From Avichristensenella sp031550535 (GTDB taxonomy: Bacteria > Bacillota > Clostridia > Christensenellales > Aristaeellaceae), in NCBI GenBank assembly GCA_031550535.1, contig JAVBOM010000008.1, positions 1 to 64,000 on the forward strand: a stretch of 64,000 nucleotides of DNA. Direction: 5' to 3'. Below the pieces are notes generated by a model. The model made no database searches, was not told where the DNA came from, and saw only the letters and a list, made by a program, of their open reading frames with translations. Position numbers and translations under genes: made by a program. This document shows, piece by piece, positions 9,521-17,698 of this stretch (its first letter is position 1; every line of letters begins with the position of its first letter).

Positions 9521-9844
9521 GTGCAAGACTTCCTGACAAAGCTGGATGCTATTTCCCTGCCCGAATGGTTTGACCTGGTGATTCTGGTGGCGCTGGCGAT
9601 TACAAACCTGGTGGCGTTTTTGATGATGCGGCAGGATAAGCGGCTGGCGATGCAGCAGCGCTGGCGCGTGCCGGAGGCGAAGCTGCTTGGCTGGTGCGCG
9701 GCGTTCGGTGCGGCGGGCGGCCTTTCCGGCATGCTGACATACCGGCACAAGATCAGAAAGCCGCTGTTCTATATTCTGGTGCCGCTGATGCTTTTGCTCC
9801 AGGTGGCGGCGCTGATCATCTACGCGATCTATCTAAGAGGGTGA
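9521..9844 (+). CDS. DUF1294 family small membrane protein
   Basis: A 107-residue protein with hydrophobic segments at about residues 14-31, 52-66 and 83-103. The MMRQDKRLA stretch, the GWCAAFGAAGGLSGMLTYRHK segment and the short length fit DUF1294, a family of unknown function in the membrane. Translation probably starts at a GTG (9521), supported by AAGAGGAGG at 9502-9510. It lies 25 bp after dnaE and 4 bp before the ATP-grasp gene. Confidence 0.82.
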   Translation: MQDFLTKLDAISLPEWFDLVILVALAITNLVAFLMMRQDKRLAMQQRWRVPEAKLLGWCAAFGAAGGLSGMLTYRHKIRKPLFYILVPLMLLLQVAALIIYAIYLRG

Positions 9845-9848
9845 ATGT

Positions 9849-10841
9849 ATGGGCAAACTTCGCTATTTGGTTTCCCGCGTGCGGCGGATGGACTTTTCAA
9901 AGATGTTTGATACCGCGAAGGATCTTCACAGGAAAACCGGCAGATCCACGCTGTGGCTGCTTTACGATATGGTGCGCTGCGCGTTGCGGTACGGCGCCGG
10001 CTATGTGGATTACCGCATCGCCGAGATGTACCGCCTGACCCCCGCCCAGCGGGAAACGGTGATCACGCGCGCCGCATCCAACCGCATTGTGGCCGCGATG
10101 AATGACAAGGCGTACTGGCATCACTTTGATGATAAGTCCGAATTCAACGCGCTGTTTGAGTTGCAGGTGAACCGCCCTTGGATAGACCTGCGTCACGCGA
10201 ATCAGGCGGAGTTTACCGCATTCCTTGAAAGATGCGGAGACGTTATTGGCAAACCCATGGAGGGCTCCAGCGGGCAGGGCATCGTCAAGTACAAAAAGGG
10301 CGAAGTGCCTGATATGGAAACCATCAAGGCCAGCGGCATCGGCCTGCTGGAGGATTGCGTCATCCAGCACCCGAAAATGGCCGCAATGTGCCCCACATCG
10401 GTCAACACCCTGCGCATCGCCACATTGCTGGGCGATAAAAAGCAGGGGATTGTGTACGCGGCGCTGCGCATCGGGAACGGCAATGTGGTGGATAACGTGG
10501 ATCAGGGCGGCATGGCCGCGCCCATCAACCTGGAAACGGGCCGCCTTGCGCAGGTCGGCGCGGATAAAAAGGGCGGGCGGTTTGAAAAGCACCCGATGAC
10601 GGGCACCGAGATTGTGGGCTTTGAAATCCCGTTCTGGCGCGAGGCGTGCGAAATGTGCCTTGCGGCGATGCGCGTGGTGCCGCAGGTGCGGTTTGTGGCC
10701 TGGGATGTGGCGATCACGGAAAAGGGACCTGTGTTCATTGAAGGGAACTCGTTTCCCAGCCACGCCATTCCGCAGTTTGCCGCGCATTACCCGGATGGGA
10801 TCGGGATTTTGCCCAGGTTTCGGGAGTTTATTGATTTTTGA
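9849..10841 (+). CDS. Sugar-transfer associated ATP-grasp protein
   Basis: A 330-residue protein whose central and C-terminal part is an ATP-grasp fold of the sugar-transfer associated type: GKPMEGSSGQGIVKYK (glycine-rich ATP loop near residue 134), NTLRIATLL, DNVDQGGMAAPIN and the metal-binding end VFIEGNSFPSH. Members are often found near surface polysaccharide genes and are thought to ligate an amino acid or similar group to a sugar carrier; the substrate here is unknown. It follows the DUF1294 gene by 4 bp and a terminator lies 10 bp downstream. Confidence 0.8.
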   Translation: MGKLRYLVSRVRRMDFSKMFDTAKDLHRKTGRSTLWLLYDMVRCALRYGAGYVDYRIAEMYRLTPAQRETVITRAASNRIVAAMNDKAYWHHFDDKSEFNALFELQVNRPWIDLRHANQAEFTAFLERCGDVIGKPMEGSSGQGIVKYKKGEVPDMETIKASGIGLLEDCVIQHPKMAAMCPTSVNTLRIATLLGDKKQGIVYAALRIGNGNVVDNVDQGGMAAPINLETGRLAQVGADKKGGRFEKHPMTGTEIVGFEIPFWREACEMCLAAMRVVPQVRFVAWDVAITEKGPVFIEGNSFPSHAIPQFAAHYPDGIGILPRFREFIDF

Positions 10842-10851
10842 AGTGGGCGAT

Positions 10852-10883
10852 GGGGAGCTGTCATGTGGCAGGCCCCTTTTTTT
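10852..10883 (+). terminator. Terminator after the ATP-grasp gene
   Basis: GGGGAGCTG (10852-10860) pairs imperfectly with CAGGCCCC (10869-10876) and is followed by seven T. It separates this operon from the convergent gene ending at 10900. Confidence 0.7.
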
Positions 10884-10899
10884 AGCATACAGTCAGAAA

Positions 10900-11772
10900 C
10901 TAAAGCGTACCTGCAATTTGCTCCTTGTGCGAAGCAAGCCACAGCTCCACAAACTGTTCGGATTGCGAAATCGGGAAGTTGAACTGAGACGCAACGCTAT
11001 GCGATAAGCGTTTGAAAAGGGCGGCTGTATCCATAAGCGCGTTCCAACTGTCGGGCTTGTCAAAGCGCCCAAAGCAAGATGAAACGCCGGCATAAACATC
11101 GGCGCTTGCCCATTCCTGCAGGAACCTGCCGGCATGCCATGTGTCGTATTCAGAACCGCGGGCCGCTTTCTCGTACCACTCCATCATTTGCAGTAGCAAG
11201 CTTTTCAAGTCGTGATCGCGCGCCTTGGCAACCCACAGTTCATTGCGAAGAATCTGTTTCGCCACATACAAGATGGCAAACCAGAACATCTGGCAAACGT
11301 GTGAGAAAGCCTCTTCACTGATGGGCGGAGCGGCAGGCGCTTGGAAATCCCGTGGCAGTATGCGTGAGCTGATGGAATCCTTGTCAAGCAATACCCGAAC
11401 GCCACGGTAAAAATTGCCGTGCACGGTGTTTGTTTCAACAAGCTGATTCAGGTCTTTTGTGTGCGCAACAACAAAATCCACCTGATAACCGCCTTCAAAA
11501 AGGGTAAGGCGTTCAGCGTCGCCGCCGGCCGTATAAGTGGAAAAAGAACAGAGCACGTTTCCAAACGCGTTGAGCCAATCGGATTGCTCAAGGTAGCGGT
11601 TTGGATCCGATGTAAAGAAAAGAATATCCATATCGGACCAAGCATCGGCGGGGTGATCACTTCGCGCCTGTGAGCCGATAACGTACGCCGCTTTGATATC
11701 ATCGGTATGCTTGCCCCACTGGGTAAACCGGTCGGCAAAACGGGCGTAAAACGCAGCTGCGGAATCATTCAT
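10900..11772 (-). CDS. Aminoglycoside 6-adenylyltransferase-like nucleotidyltransferase
   Basis: A 290-residue protein of the AadE/ANT(6) family, which transfers AMP to the 6-hydroxyl of streptomycin-type aminoglycosides. The nucleotidyltransferase core is clear: YVIGSQARSD, then WSDMDILFF with the paired metal-binding aspartates, then GGYQVDFVV with the third acidic residue; the C-terminal helical domain follows. Length fits the family. The frame runs open upstream to 12093, but the ATG at 11772 matches the family N-terminus and lies below a good promoter. It is a single-gene unit with no mobile-element genes nearby, so a chromosomal paralogue with another substrate is as likely as true resistance. 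Confidence 0.82.
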   Translation of the reverse strand: MNDSAAAFYARFADRFTQWGKHTDDIKAAYVIGSQARSDHPADAWSDMDILFFTSDPNRYLEQSDWLNAFGNVLCSFSTYTAGGDAERLTLFEGGYQVDFVVAHTKDLNQLVETNTVHGNFYRGVRVLLDKDSISSRILPRDFQAPAAPPISEEAFSHVCQMFWFAILYVAKQILRNELWVAKARDHDLKSLLLQMMEWYEKAARGSEYDTWHAGRFLQEWASADVYAGVSSCFGRFDKPDSWNALMDTAALFKRLSHSVASQFNFPISQSEQFVELWLASHKEQIAGTL

Positions 11773-11836
11773 CGCAATATCCCTTTCAGTAGCAGTGTTG
11801 GAAGGAAAAGCTATCGCACCCCTGTTTGTTGCGCTT

Positions 11837-11865
11837 ATTATCCCACATTCATGGCAGGATAACAA
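11837..11865 (-). promoter_or_regulatory. Promoter of the AadE-like gene
   Basis: On the minus strand TTGTTA (11865-11860) and GATAAT (11842-11837) are separated by exactly 17 bp, 65 bp upstream of the ATG. Confidence 0.6.
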
Positions 11866-12180
11866 GGTTTGCACAAAGGGTCTGATGAGCCGAAGGGCCT
11901 GAAAAACGGCAAACGGCAGCGGCCATAGCCGCGTCTTTCTCTGCTCCCTTCTTCCCTCAAAAATTTTTTCAAAAACTTTCCCCGCCGTCTTTCTCCCCCA
12001 TCCGCGTCGAATCCACGCCCCGCGCCCCCATTTCACGCCGAACCCTGTCCCGCCCGCCCTATTGTGTACCATATCCACCCATGCATACCCCACACGCCCC
12101 TATTTTTAGCGCGAACGATACCCCCTAAACCTTTGCAGGAGAAAAGCCCACTCGCGAGAATTTAGCAACCATCAGATGTG
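11866..12180. other. Divergent intergenic region without a recognisable gene
   Basis: This stretch between the AadE-like gene and the Noc/ParB gene is C-rich on the plus strand (about 11940-12130) and holds a short A/T palindrome, AAAAATTTTTT, near 11970. An open minus-strand frame crosses it but shows no protein-like features. I see no convincing promoter for the Noc/ParB gene and no parS or Noc-binding palindrome. Confidence 0.5.
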
Positions 12181-12194
12181 CAGGAGGACAAACA

Positions 12195-13067
12195 ATGCCC
12201 CGTGCGGACCGTTACGCACAACAGAGCGCCCAGAGCGTATGGAGTATCCCGGTCGGGCAGGTCTTCCCAAATCCACATCAACCAAGGCGTGTATTCGATG
12301 GCAAAGCCATCGATGCGCTCGCCGCGTCCATACGGCAGCTTGGCCTTTTACAGCCAATTGCCGTGCGCGCATTGGACGGCGCGCGGTTTGAACTGATCGC
12401 CGGTGAGCGGCGGCTTCGGGCATGTCGACAGCTCGGGCTGACGCACATTGATGCGCTCGTTTTTTCCGCGACAGAGGCGGGCAGCGCGCTGATGGCCCTG
12501 GTGGAAAATTTGCAACGCGAGGATCTGCACTACCTGGATGAAGCCGAAGGGTATGCCGCCGTGCTGACGGACTGCCAAATGACGCAGGAGGCGCTGGCGT
12601 GCCGCATAGGCAAAAGTCAGAGCGCCGTCGCCAACAAACTGCGCCTGCTGAAGCTTGATCCACCGGTGCGTGAAGCACTTCGCACGTCTGAACTGACCGA
12701 ACGCCATGCCAGAAGCCTACTTAGGCTTCCGCTTACCAATCTGCAGTTGGAAGCTGTCCGCTGCATGGCGGAACAAAAGCTGAGCGTAAAACAGGGTGAG
12801 GCGCTGGTCATATCAATATTGGCCGCGCTGCCGGAGAAGCCGCGTCCCAAGCGGAAAGTGCTCACGATCATCCGCGACCACAGGCTGTATCTTAACGCAA
12901 TTCGCGATATCGTTCGCCAGATGCAGGCGGCTGGCCTTCAAGTAGAGGCCGAATATATCGATCGCGACGAAGAGATGCAGGTAGTGCTCAAGGTGCCAAA
13001 GCGCGCCGCTTGGGGCGAGGGAGGGCAAAAACCCGCTTCCTCAAAGCCCTGCCAGGGGGACCCATGA
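12195..13067 (+). CDS. ParB-family protein, Noc or Spo0J type
   Basis: A 290-residue ParB/Noc protein. The CTPase/ParB N-domain carries PNPHQPRRVF, GLLQPIAVR and the GERRLRA box; ALVENLQREDLHYLDEA follows and leads into the helix-turn-helix (MTQEALACRIGKSQSAVANKLRLL). It would bind parS-like or Noc-binding sites and act in chromosome segregation or nucleoid occlusion. No parA lies beside it and rsmG, often a neighbour of noc, is 36 kb away, so its arrangement is atypical. The ATG at 12195 follows AGGAGG at 12182-12187. I cannot separate Noc from ParB by motif alone. Confidence 0.88.
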   Translation: MPRADRYAQQSAQSVWSIPVGQVFPNPHQPRRVFDGKAIDALAASIRQLGLLQPIAVRALDGARFELIAGERRLRACRQLGLTHIDALVFSATEAGSALMALVENLQREDLHYLDEAEGYAAVLTDCQMTQEALACRIGKSQSAVANKLRLLKLDPPVREALRTSELTERHARSLLRLPLTNLQLEAVRCMAEQKLSVKQGEALVISILAALPEKPRPKRKVLTIIRDHRLYLNAIRDIVRQMQAAGLQVEAEYIDRDEEMQVVLKVPKRAAWGEGGQKPASSKPCQGDP

Positions 13068-13113
13068 ACGTTCAATCCACAGTGCCATCCGACTGAAAGA
13101 AGTGGAGGTAACT

Positions 13114-13380
13114 ATGTTAAAGATAATGATCGGGCTCATGTTGGTGTTTGCGCTTGCGTTCGGCATGCAAAGCATCGGACCTGTGATGCTGCCCCCGCCC
13201 GTGCTGGAAGGCGTGGGCGTGGTTATGCGCCGCGCGGCCCGGGGCGTCAAGCATGCCAGGGGTCTGATACCCCGCACCCAGTGGCGGATTCGGGGGCCCA
13301 ATTGGTCGCCGGGATACCAGCGGCCGGGCACTGCCCGACGATGGGTGACAGCGGATTCCTTGGTTTTGCCTTCTTCGTAA
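13114..13380 (+). CDS. Hypothetical small membrane protein
   Basis: An 88-residue frame with a well-placed ribosome binding site (GTGGAGG at 13102-13108) and an N-terminal hydrophobic stretch (MLKIMIGLMLVFALAFGM) that could be a signal anchor. The remaining part is basic and low in recognisable structure. It lies 46 bp after the Noc/ParB gene and could be cotranscribed. No family is recognised; the second half may not be real coding sequence. Confidence 0.4.
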   Translation: MLKIMIGLMLVFALAFGMQSIGPVMLPPPVLEGVGVVMRRAARGVKHARGLIPRTQWRIRGPNWSPGYQRPGTARRWVTADSLVLPSS

Positions 13381-13539
13381 AAGATGACATGAAACTGCCT
13401 TCCCGTCCGGCCGCATAGCCACTGCCGGGCACATAATATAATTTTGAACACATCAGCGGCACGGCCGGGAAGGCGCCGGGGAAATACGCGACGCAATGCG
13501 CGGACGCTTGACATAGAGGCGTGTGGTGGTATTTGCAAC

Positions 13540-13567
13540 AAGGCCCTCGCGGGTTCGCGAGGGCCTT
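13540..13567 (+). terminator. Strong terminator hairpin
   Basis: Perfect 12-bp stem AAGGCCCTCGCG (13540-13551) and CGCGAGGGCCTT (13556-13567) with loop GGTT. The T tract is short, but the flanking A and T make it usable from either side. The surrounding 13381-13624 holds no gene. Confidence 0.75.
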
Positions 13568-13624
13568 TGCGCACCGTAAGATTGGCACGCGAAGGGTCAG
13601 TCCACGGGTTGCACCCCGATGGGG

Positions 13625-14014
13625 TCACTCCCCAATGGGGTCATTGATCATGGAGTTGGCCCTGAAGTTGTGGCGGTGACCGTCGACGATGGTCGTCGCG
13701 GCTTCCACATAATGGATGTGGCGGCCGCCGCCCACGTCAATGCCGGGGCCGCTGATGCCGCGGATGATGTGGAAGTGATCCTCATAGAAGTCCGTGCGCG
13801 TCGCCAGGCGGTGCACATGGCTGCCGTCGCCAAGCAAAATCGCCTGGCCGGAAACGCCGGAAAAGCGGTGGTTGTGGGGATCTTCACCCGCTTCGGCGAT
13901 CATCACGCTGCCGATATACTCATGCACATGGCGCTGCGGCACGATGCCCAGCTCGGGTTCACGATCCAGGCACGGATCACGCCAGCACCTGGGATTACAG
14001 TCAAAGTCGTACAT
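13625..14014 (-). CDS. ymaF: YmaF family protein
   Basis: A 129-residue histidine-rich protein matching the YmaF family, whose members have regularly spaced His motifs: RHVHEYIGS, EDPHNHRFSGVSGQAI, GSHVHRL, DHFHIIRG, RHIHYVE and GHRHNFR. The His pairs suggest metal binding, but no function is established. The ATG at 14014 is preceded by AAGAGG on the minus strand. Two small palindromes, ACCCCGATGGGGT and CCCCAATGGGG, lie at its 3' end (13613-13640) and may serve as a weak terminator. Confidence 0.85.
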   Translation of the reverse strand: MYDFDCNPRCWRDPCLDREPELGIVPQRHVHEYIGSVMIAEAGEDPHNHRFSGVSGQAILLGDGSHVHRLATRTDFYEDHFHIIRGISGPGIDVGGGRHIHYVEAATTIVDGHRHNFRANSMINDPIGE

Positions 14015-14138
14015 AATAACCTCTTTTGCGTCAATAGTCGGGGCACGAATACCCCATACCATCCTATGCGTGGGGAGGGTATGCTGTGTTGAAATTGGCT
14101 GGGGTGAAAAGGCCGCAAGACGGCAACATAATTGCCGG

Positions 14139-14168
14139 TTGTTTTCTCTTGGAATAGTGTGCTATCAT
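14139..14168 (+). promoter_or_regulatory. Promoter of the DUF1801 gene
   Basis: TTGTTT (14139-14144) and TATCAT (14163-14168) are separated by 18 bp, 28 bp before the ATG. Confidence 0.5.
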
Positions 14169-14195
14169 GTTTTCCGTTAGAAAGGAGCTTACGGC

Positions 14196-14540
14196 ATGAC
14201 AGATAGCGTTGAGCAGTACATTTTGCAATTTCCCCAAGAAATTCAAGAGAAGTTGTTTGCGATAAAACAGGTTATTGAAAAGACCGCACCGATGCTTCAA
14301 AGCCGAATCGCGTGGAATCTGCCCACATATTCGATTGGCAAAGCTGGTATCATTCATTTTGCGGTACACAAATCTTTTTTAAGCCTGCACATCGGCATAA
14401 GCGCTGTTGATTACTATAAAGATGTATTGGCAGGCTATACAATCACAAAAAGCACGGTGCATTTGAATCCACAGGAAGAAATCCCCTCTGATCTTATCGC
14501 GGAAATTGTCCAGTATAACATGGTAAACGGAATATTGTAG
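14196..14540 (+). CDS. DUF1801 (YdhG-like) family protein
   Basis: A 114-residue protein of the DUF1801/YdhG fold: VEQYILQFPQEIQEKLFAI, WNLPTYSIGKAGIIHFAVHK and LAGYTITKSTVHLNP fit the family, which includes proteins described as iron-chaperone-like. The ATG at 14196 follows AGAAAGGAG. The gene is clearly richer in A/T than its neighbours and uses AAA, ATT and TAT codons rare elsewhere in the window, which suggests recent acquisition. Confidence 0.85.
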   Translation: MTDSVEQYILQFPQEIQEKLFAIKQVIEKTAPMLQSRIAWNLPTYSIGKAGIIHFAVHKSFLSLHIGISAVDYYKDVLAGYTITKSTVHLNPQEEIPSDLIAEIVQYNMVNGIL

Positions 14541-14567
14541 TGATGGGCATATCTCCGGCGGCACCCC

Positions 14568-15743
14568 CTACCGGTTCAAATCATCCCAAATAATCACCTT
14601 ATACCGTTCATTCTTATCCAGATTATCCCACAGCCACTGGTGGCTGAACCCATCCACATTCTTTTCCCGCTGCACGCGCACGCACCCGCCGCTGCGCTTT
14701 TCGCCCAAATACTTTTCAAACGCCGAATAATCCCTTTTCCCCTCTTCCGATACCTCGCACGGCACCAAGTGGATCAGGTTGCCGCCGCTGTAGCGGATGC
14801 CCATCTGGTTCAGCAGCCCATCCTGCCAGAACTCGCCCCTGGTATCAATGGTGATGTACTCGCCCGGCGGGGTTTCGCGGTAATACTTGCCCTCTGTGAT
14901 CAGCCCGGTGGAAACCATCAGCTCCCCCGCGCGTTTTCCATTGATGTAAATATACAGCCGCTGCGTCAGCTTGTCCACCACAAGCCCGATGTTCTGGTTG
15001 ACATGCACGGTTTTCAGCGCGCTTGCCTTCACATACCCCTGCTTCACATCAAACGCGTGCGCCTTCGCCTCTTCCGATTGCGGTGTGAACGTGGGGTCGT
15101 AGTTGCTAAATGATTCTACCAGTGCATATCCGTATTCGTTTTCTTCGCCAAGCACATGCACCCCCTGCGACAGCCCGTGCAGCTGACAAACGCGCCGCCC
15201 GGTGCCGTCCGGGTTTTCCACCAGGTACGCGTGCCCCGATGCGCCGATGGAATAGTTATCGTACACGGTGATGGGCTGCATCAGCGCGGCCCACACGGCC
15301 GCGTCATCCGGCTCGCCGGGGCGCAGCGACCAGAAGGTGCCGTCCTCCAGGTCGCTGTACGGCGTGGATACGGGCGGAACCTGTACAACCAGCGTTTTTT
15401 CGGGATATTCTATGCCCTCCCGGTCAGTAAAAGCGAAGCAAAGCGTGTACGTGCCGGTCCCCACGCGCGCGCCGGAAAGCGTTCCGTCCCAGGAAAACTT
15501 CGCTTCCCCAGCGCCCAGCCCCAGCGTAAAAAGCGTGTGCGAGATGCCAAGTTCCTGCGAAACCACGGTGAGCGCCAGCGTGCCCGGCATGGAAAGCGTC
15601 AGGTGGATATTCACGCCCTCTCCGGCCAGCACCGTTTTGTTCAGCGCAAGCCTTTCCAGCGGATGCGAAAGGGCCTCCGCGCGTACAAGGAGCGGAAGCC
15701 ACAAGAAGGTGACCAATAGAATTATCGCATTGCGGCGCGTCAC
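14568..15743 (-). CDS. Secreted L,D-transpeptidase (YkuD) protein
   Basis: A 391-residue exported protein: signal peptide at residues 1-23 (IILLVTFLWLPLLVRA), an Ig-like segment (about 30-125), an SH3-like region, and a C-terminal YkuD domain (about 250-391; VVDKLTQRLYIYING, IHLVPCE, then SGGCVRV with the catalytic Cys). It would form or modify L,D cross-links in peptidoglycan. The usual His before Gly-Cys is Gly here, and the spacing from the first His is longer than usual. Translation starts at GTG 15743, overlapping the stop of the upstream kinase gene (GTGA), so the two are coupled. Confidence 0.85.
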   Translation of the reverse strand: MTRRNAIILLVTFLWLPLLVRAEALSHPLERLALNKTVLAGEGVNIHLTLSMPGTLALTVVSQELGISHTLFTLGLGAGEAKFSWDGTLSGARVGTGTYTLCFAFTDREGIEYPEKTLVVQVPPVSTPYSDLEDGTFWSLRPGEPDDAAVWAALMQPITVYDNYSIGASGHAYLVENPDGTGRRVCQLHGLSQGVHVLGEENEYGYALVESFSNYDPTFTPQSEEAKAHAFDVKQGYVKASALKTVHVNQNIGLVVDKLTQRLYIYINGKRAGELMVSTGLITEGKYYRETPPGEYITIDTRGEFWQDGLLNQMGIRYSGGNLIHLVPCEVSEEGKRDYSAFEKYLGEKRSGGCVRVQREKNVDGFSHQWLWDNLDKNERYKVIIWDDLNR

Positions 15744-17431
15744 GCAGGGGCACCCCCGCCGCGCGCCGCGTCGCTTGCCGCGATATGCGCGCGCAGTGAC
15801 GCCATCAGCGTTTCCAGCGCGATGGGCTTGATGATGAAATCATTCATGCCGCTGGAAAGCGCGCGGGCCAGCTCTTCCTGAAAAGCGTTCGCCGAAATGG
15901 CAATGATGGGGATGGTGTGACTGTCCGGGCGCCCCGCGCGGCGGATGCACTGCGCGGCTTCCAGGCCATCCATCACCGGCATCTGAATATCCATCAATAC
16001 GGCATCGTATGCTCCGGCGGGCTTCCCGGCGTAGAAATTTACGGCTTCCAGGCCGTTTACCGCCAAATCCACCTGCATGCCGTTCAGCGTCAGCAGCGCG
16101 CTGATAATTTCTGCGTTCAGCTCGTTGTCCTCCGCCAGCAGGATATGCCGCCCGGAAAGCGAAACGGTGGGCGCGGGTGCTTCCACGGTGCGCTGGATTT
16201 GCCGGGTATTCTCCCCCACGGTGCGCAGCGGGATATCGATGCTGGCGACGGTGCCGCCCCCAGGCCCCCGGCCAAGCGACACCACCGCGCCGATGAGGTC
16301 CGCGTACTTTTGCGTAATGGGCAGACCAAGCCCCATCCCGTGCGTGACGCCGGGCGTGTTTTGCTGTTCGTACAGGAACGGCTCAAACGCGCGCCCCTCA
16401 AAATCTTCGCCAATGGAAACGCCGTTGTCGCAAATGGAGATATTCACCACGATCATGCCGCCGCTTCGGTATTTCTCTTCGCAGGTGACTTCAATGCGCC
16501 CGCCGGGCGGCGTGAAATTCACCGCGTTCTCGCCCAGGTGTTCGATGATCCTGACGATGGCGGCGCGGTTGCCGGTCACATCATCCGCAGGCAGCGCGCT
16601 TTCATCAAAAATGAACGACTGACCCTTCGCGCGGGCATCCGCGCCGATGGCCTGAATTTCATCGGCCAGGCCGCGCAAAGCAAAGCGCTCCGTGCTGTCG
16701 CCAGCAGCGCCCTGCGTGGTGCGCGCGGCTTCCAGGCAATCGCGCAGCAGGGATGTGCCGTACTGCGCCGCGGTATCGATTTTGTCAAGGCTGGCGGAAA
16801 GTGTGGAGGGGTCCCCCCGCATCAGCGTGGTCAGCGAAAGGATCGCGCTGTAAGGCTCCAGCAGCGCATCCGACATGAAAGATAGGAATGTGCCGCGCGC
16901 CTTGTTCGCCTCATCCGCGATGGACATGGCCTCTGCCAGCACGCGCTTGTTGTGCTCCTCGCGCAGGCGGGCCTGTTCTTCCTGCACGCATTCGCGCTGA
17001 ACATCGCGCGCCGACACCAAAAAAGCATTGCTTCCGCTTATGGAAGAAAAGGAAATCTCATGCCAGCGCGGGCCATCCTGCCCCACCGCAAACCGGTAGC
17101 GGCAAGTAAACCGCCCGACGCCGTCCGCAAGACGATATACCATCTCAGACAGGTGCAACGTATCAAAAAAAGTATCCCGCTCTCCATCCGGCAGGGCGGT
17201 ATCCCGCACATGCGCCAAAACCTCATCATAAATACTCGCCTGCGGCAACACAGCGGCCATCCCTTCGGCCAGCAGCCGCTCACAACGCCCCGAAACAGCA
17301 TCCACCGCCGCAACAAACACAACATCGCCCTGCCCCAAAACGCCAGAAACAGCGCGAACCAGCGCAGGTGCACAATCCGCGCCAAGCGCGCGCAGCGTAT
17401 CGGGAAGAATGACACGGCCCTTGGTATCCAT
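15740..17431 (-). CDS. Hybrid histidine kinase-like protein without phospho-acceptor His
   Basis: A 563-residue cytoplasmic protein: PAS-like sensor (about 30-145), a coiled linker, a HisKA-like helix pair, a HATPase domain with GENAVNFTPPGG and GMGLGLPITQKYAD, and a C-terminal receiver (ILLAEDNELNAEI, VLMDIQMPVMDG, and a conserved Lys in IIKPI). In the H box the sequence is FLSFMSDALLEPYSAI: the expected His is Asp188 and the E/R-T-P pattern is also altered. The ATP lid D box reads DNGVSIG. It may bind ATP and act through its receiver without normal autophosphorylation. The ATG at 17431 has GAAGGAG 14 bases upstream. The L,D-transpeptidase gene overlaps its end. Confidence 0.8.
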   Translation of the reverse strand: MDTKGRVILPDTLRALGADCAPALVRAVSGVLGQGDVVFVAAVDAVSGRCERLLAEGMAAVLPQASIYDEVLAHVRDTALPDGERDTFFDTLHLSEMVYRLADGVGRFTCRYRFAVGQDGPRWHEISFSSISGSNAFLVSARDVQRECVQEEQARLREEHNKRVLAEAMSIADEANKARGTFLSFMSDALLEPYSAILSLTTLMRGDPSTLSASLDKIDTAAQYGTSLLRDCLEAARTTQGAAGDSTERFALRGLADEIQAIGADARAKGQSFIFDESALPADDVTGNRAAIVRIIEHLGENAVNFTPPGGRIEVTCEEKYRSGGMIVVNISICDNGVSIGEDFEGRAFEPFLYEQQNTPGVTHGMGLGLPITQKYADLIGAVVSLGRGPGGGTVASIDIPLRTVGENTRQIQRTVEAPAPTVSLSGRHILLAEDNELNAEIISALLTLNGMQVDLAVNGLEAVNFYAGKPAGAYDAVLMDIQMPVMDGLEAAQCIRRAGRPDSHTIPIIAISANAFQEELARALSSGMNDFIIKPIALETLMASLRAHIAASDAARGGGAPA

Positions 17432-17518
17432 CAGATTATCAAAAACTCCTTCGGTCGGTATAAGGGTTATGATGCCCGCAAGGCAAAGCAACCCCAAATG
17501 AAACAAATTTCAAGAAAC

Positions 17519-17698
17519 CCCCTCAGCGTGAGCCTAGGTACCCTCCCCCGACGGTCAACCCGAAATTCCATGAATTTCGGCAGACCGCACCCCGGGGTGC
17601 CCAAAAGGCCGCAGCCCCTCAGCGTGAGCGTAGGTTGCCAGCCCCGGCGGTCAACCCGAAATTCCATGAATTTCGGCAGACCGCACCCCGGGGTGCTC
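17519..17698 (+). repeat. Tandem duplication inside repeat family A, copy 2
   Basis: Two units with a period of 96 bp begin at 17519 and 17615 (CCCCTCAGCGTGAGC). Each holds the core GAAATTCCATGAATTTC and the segment GCAGACCGCACCCCGGGG. The first unit ends with a short extra piece, GCCCAAAAGGCCGCAG. Confidence 0.85.

Noticed and set aside
13114..13440. Overlapping minus-strand frames opposite the small hypothetical gene
   Set aside because: They lack ribosome sites and read as basic low-complexity sequence; the plus-strand frame at least has a good ribosome site and a hydrophobic start.
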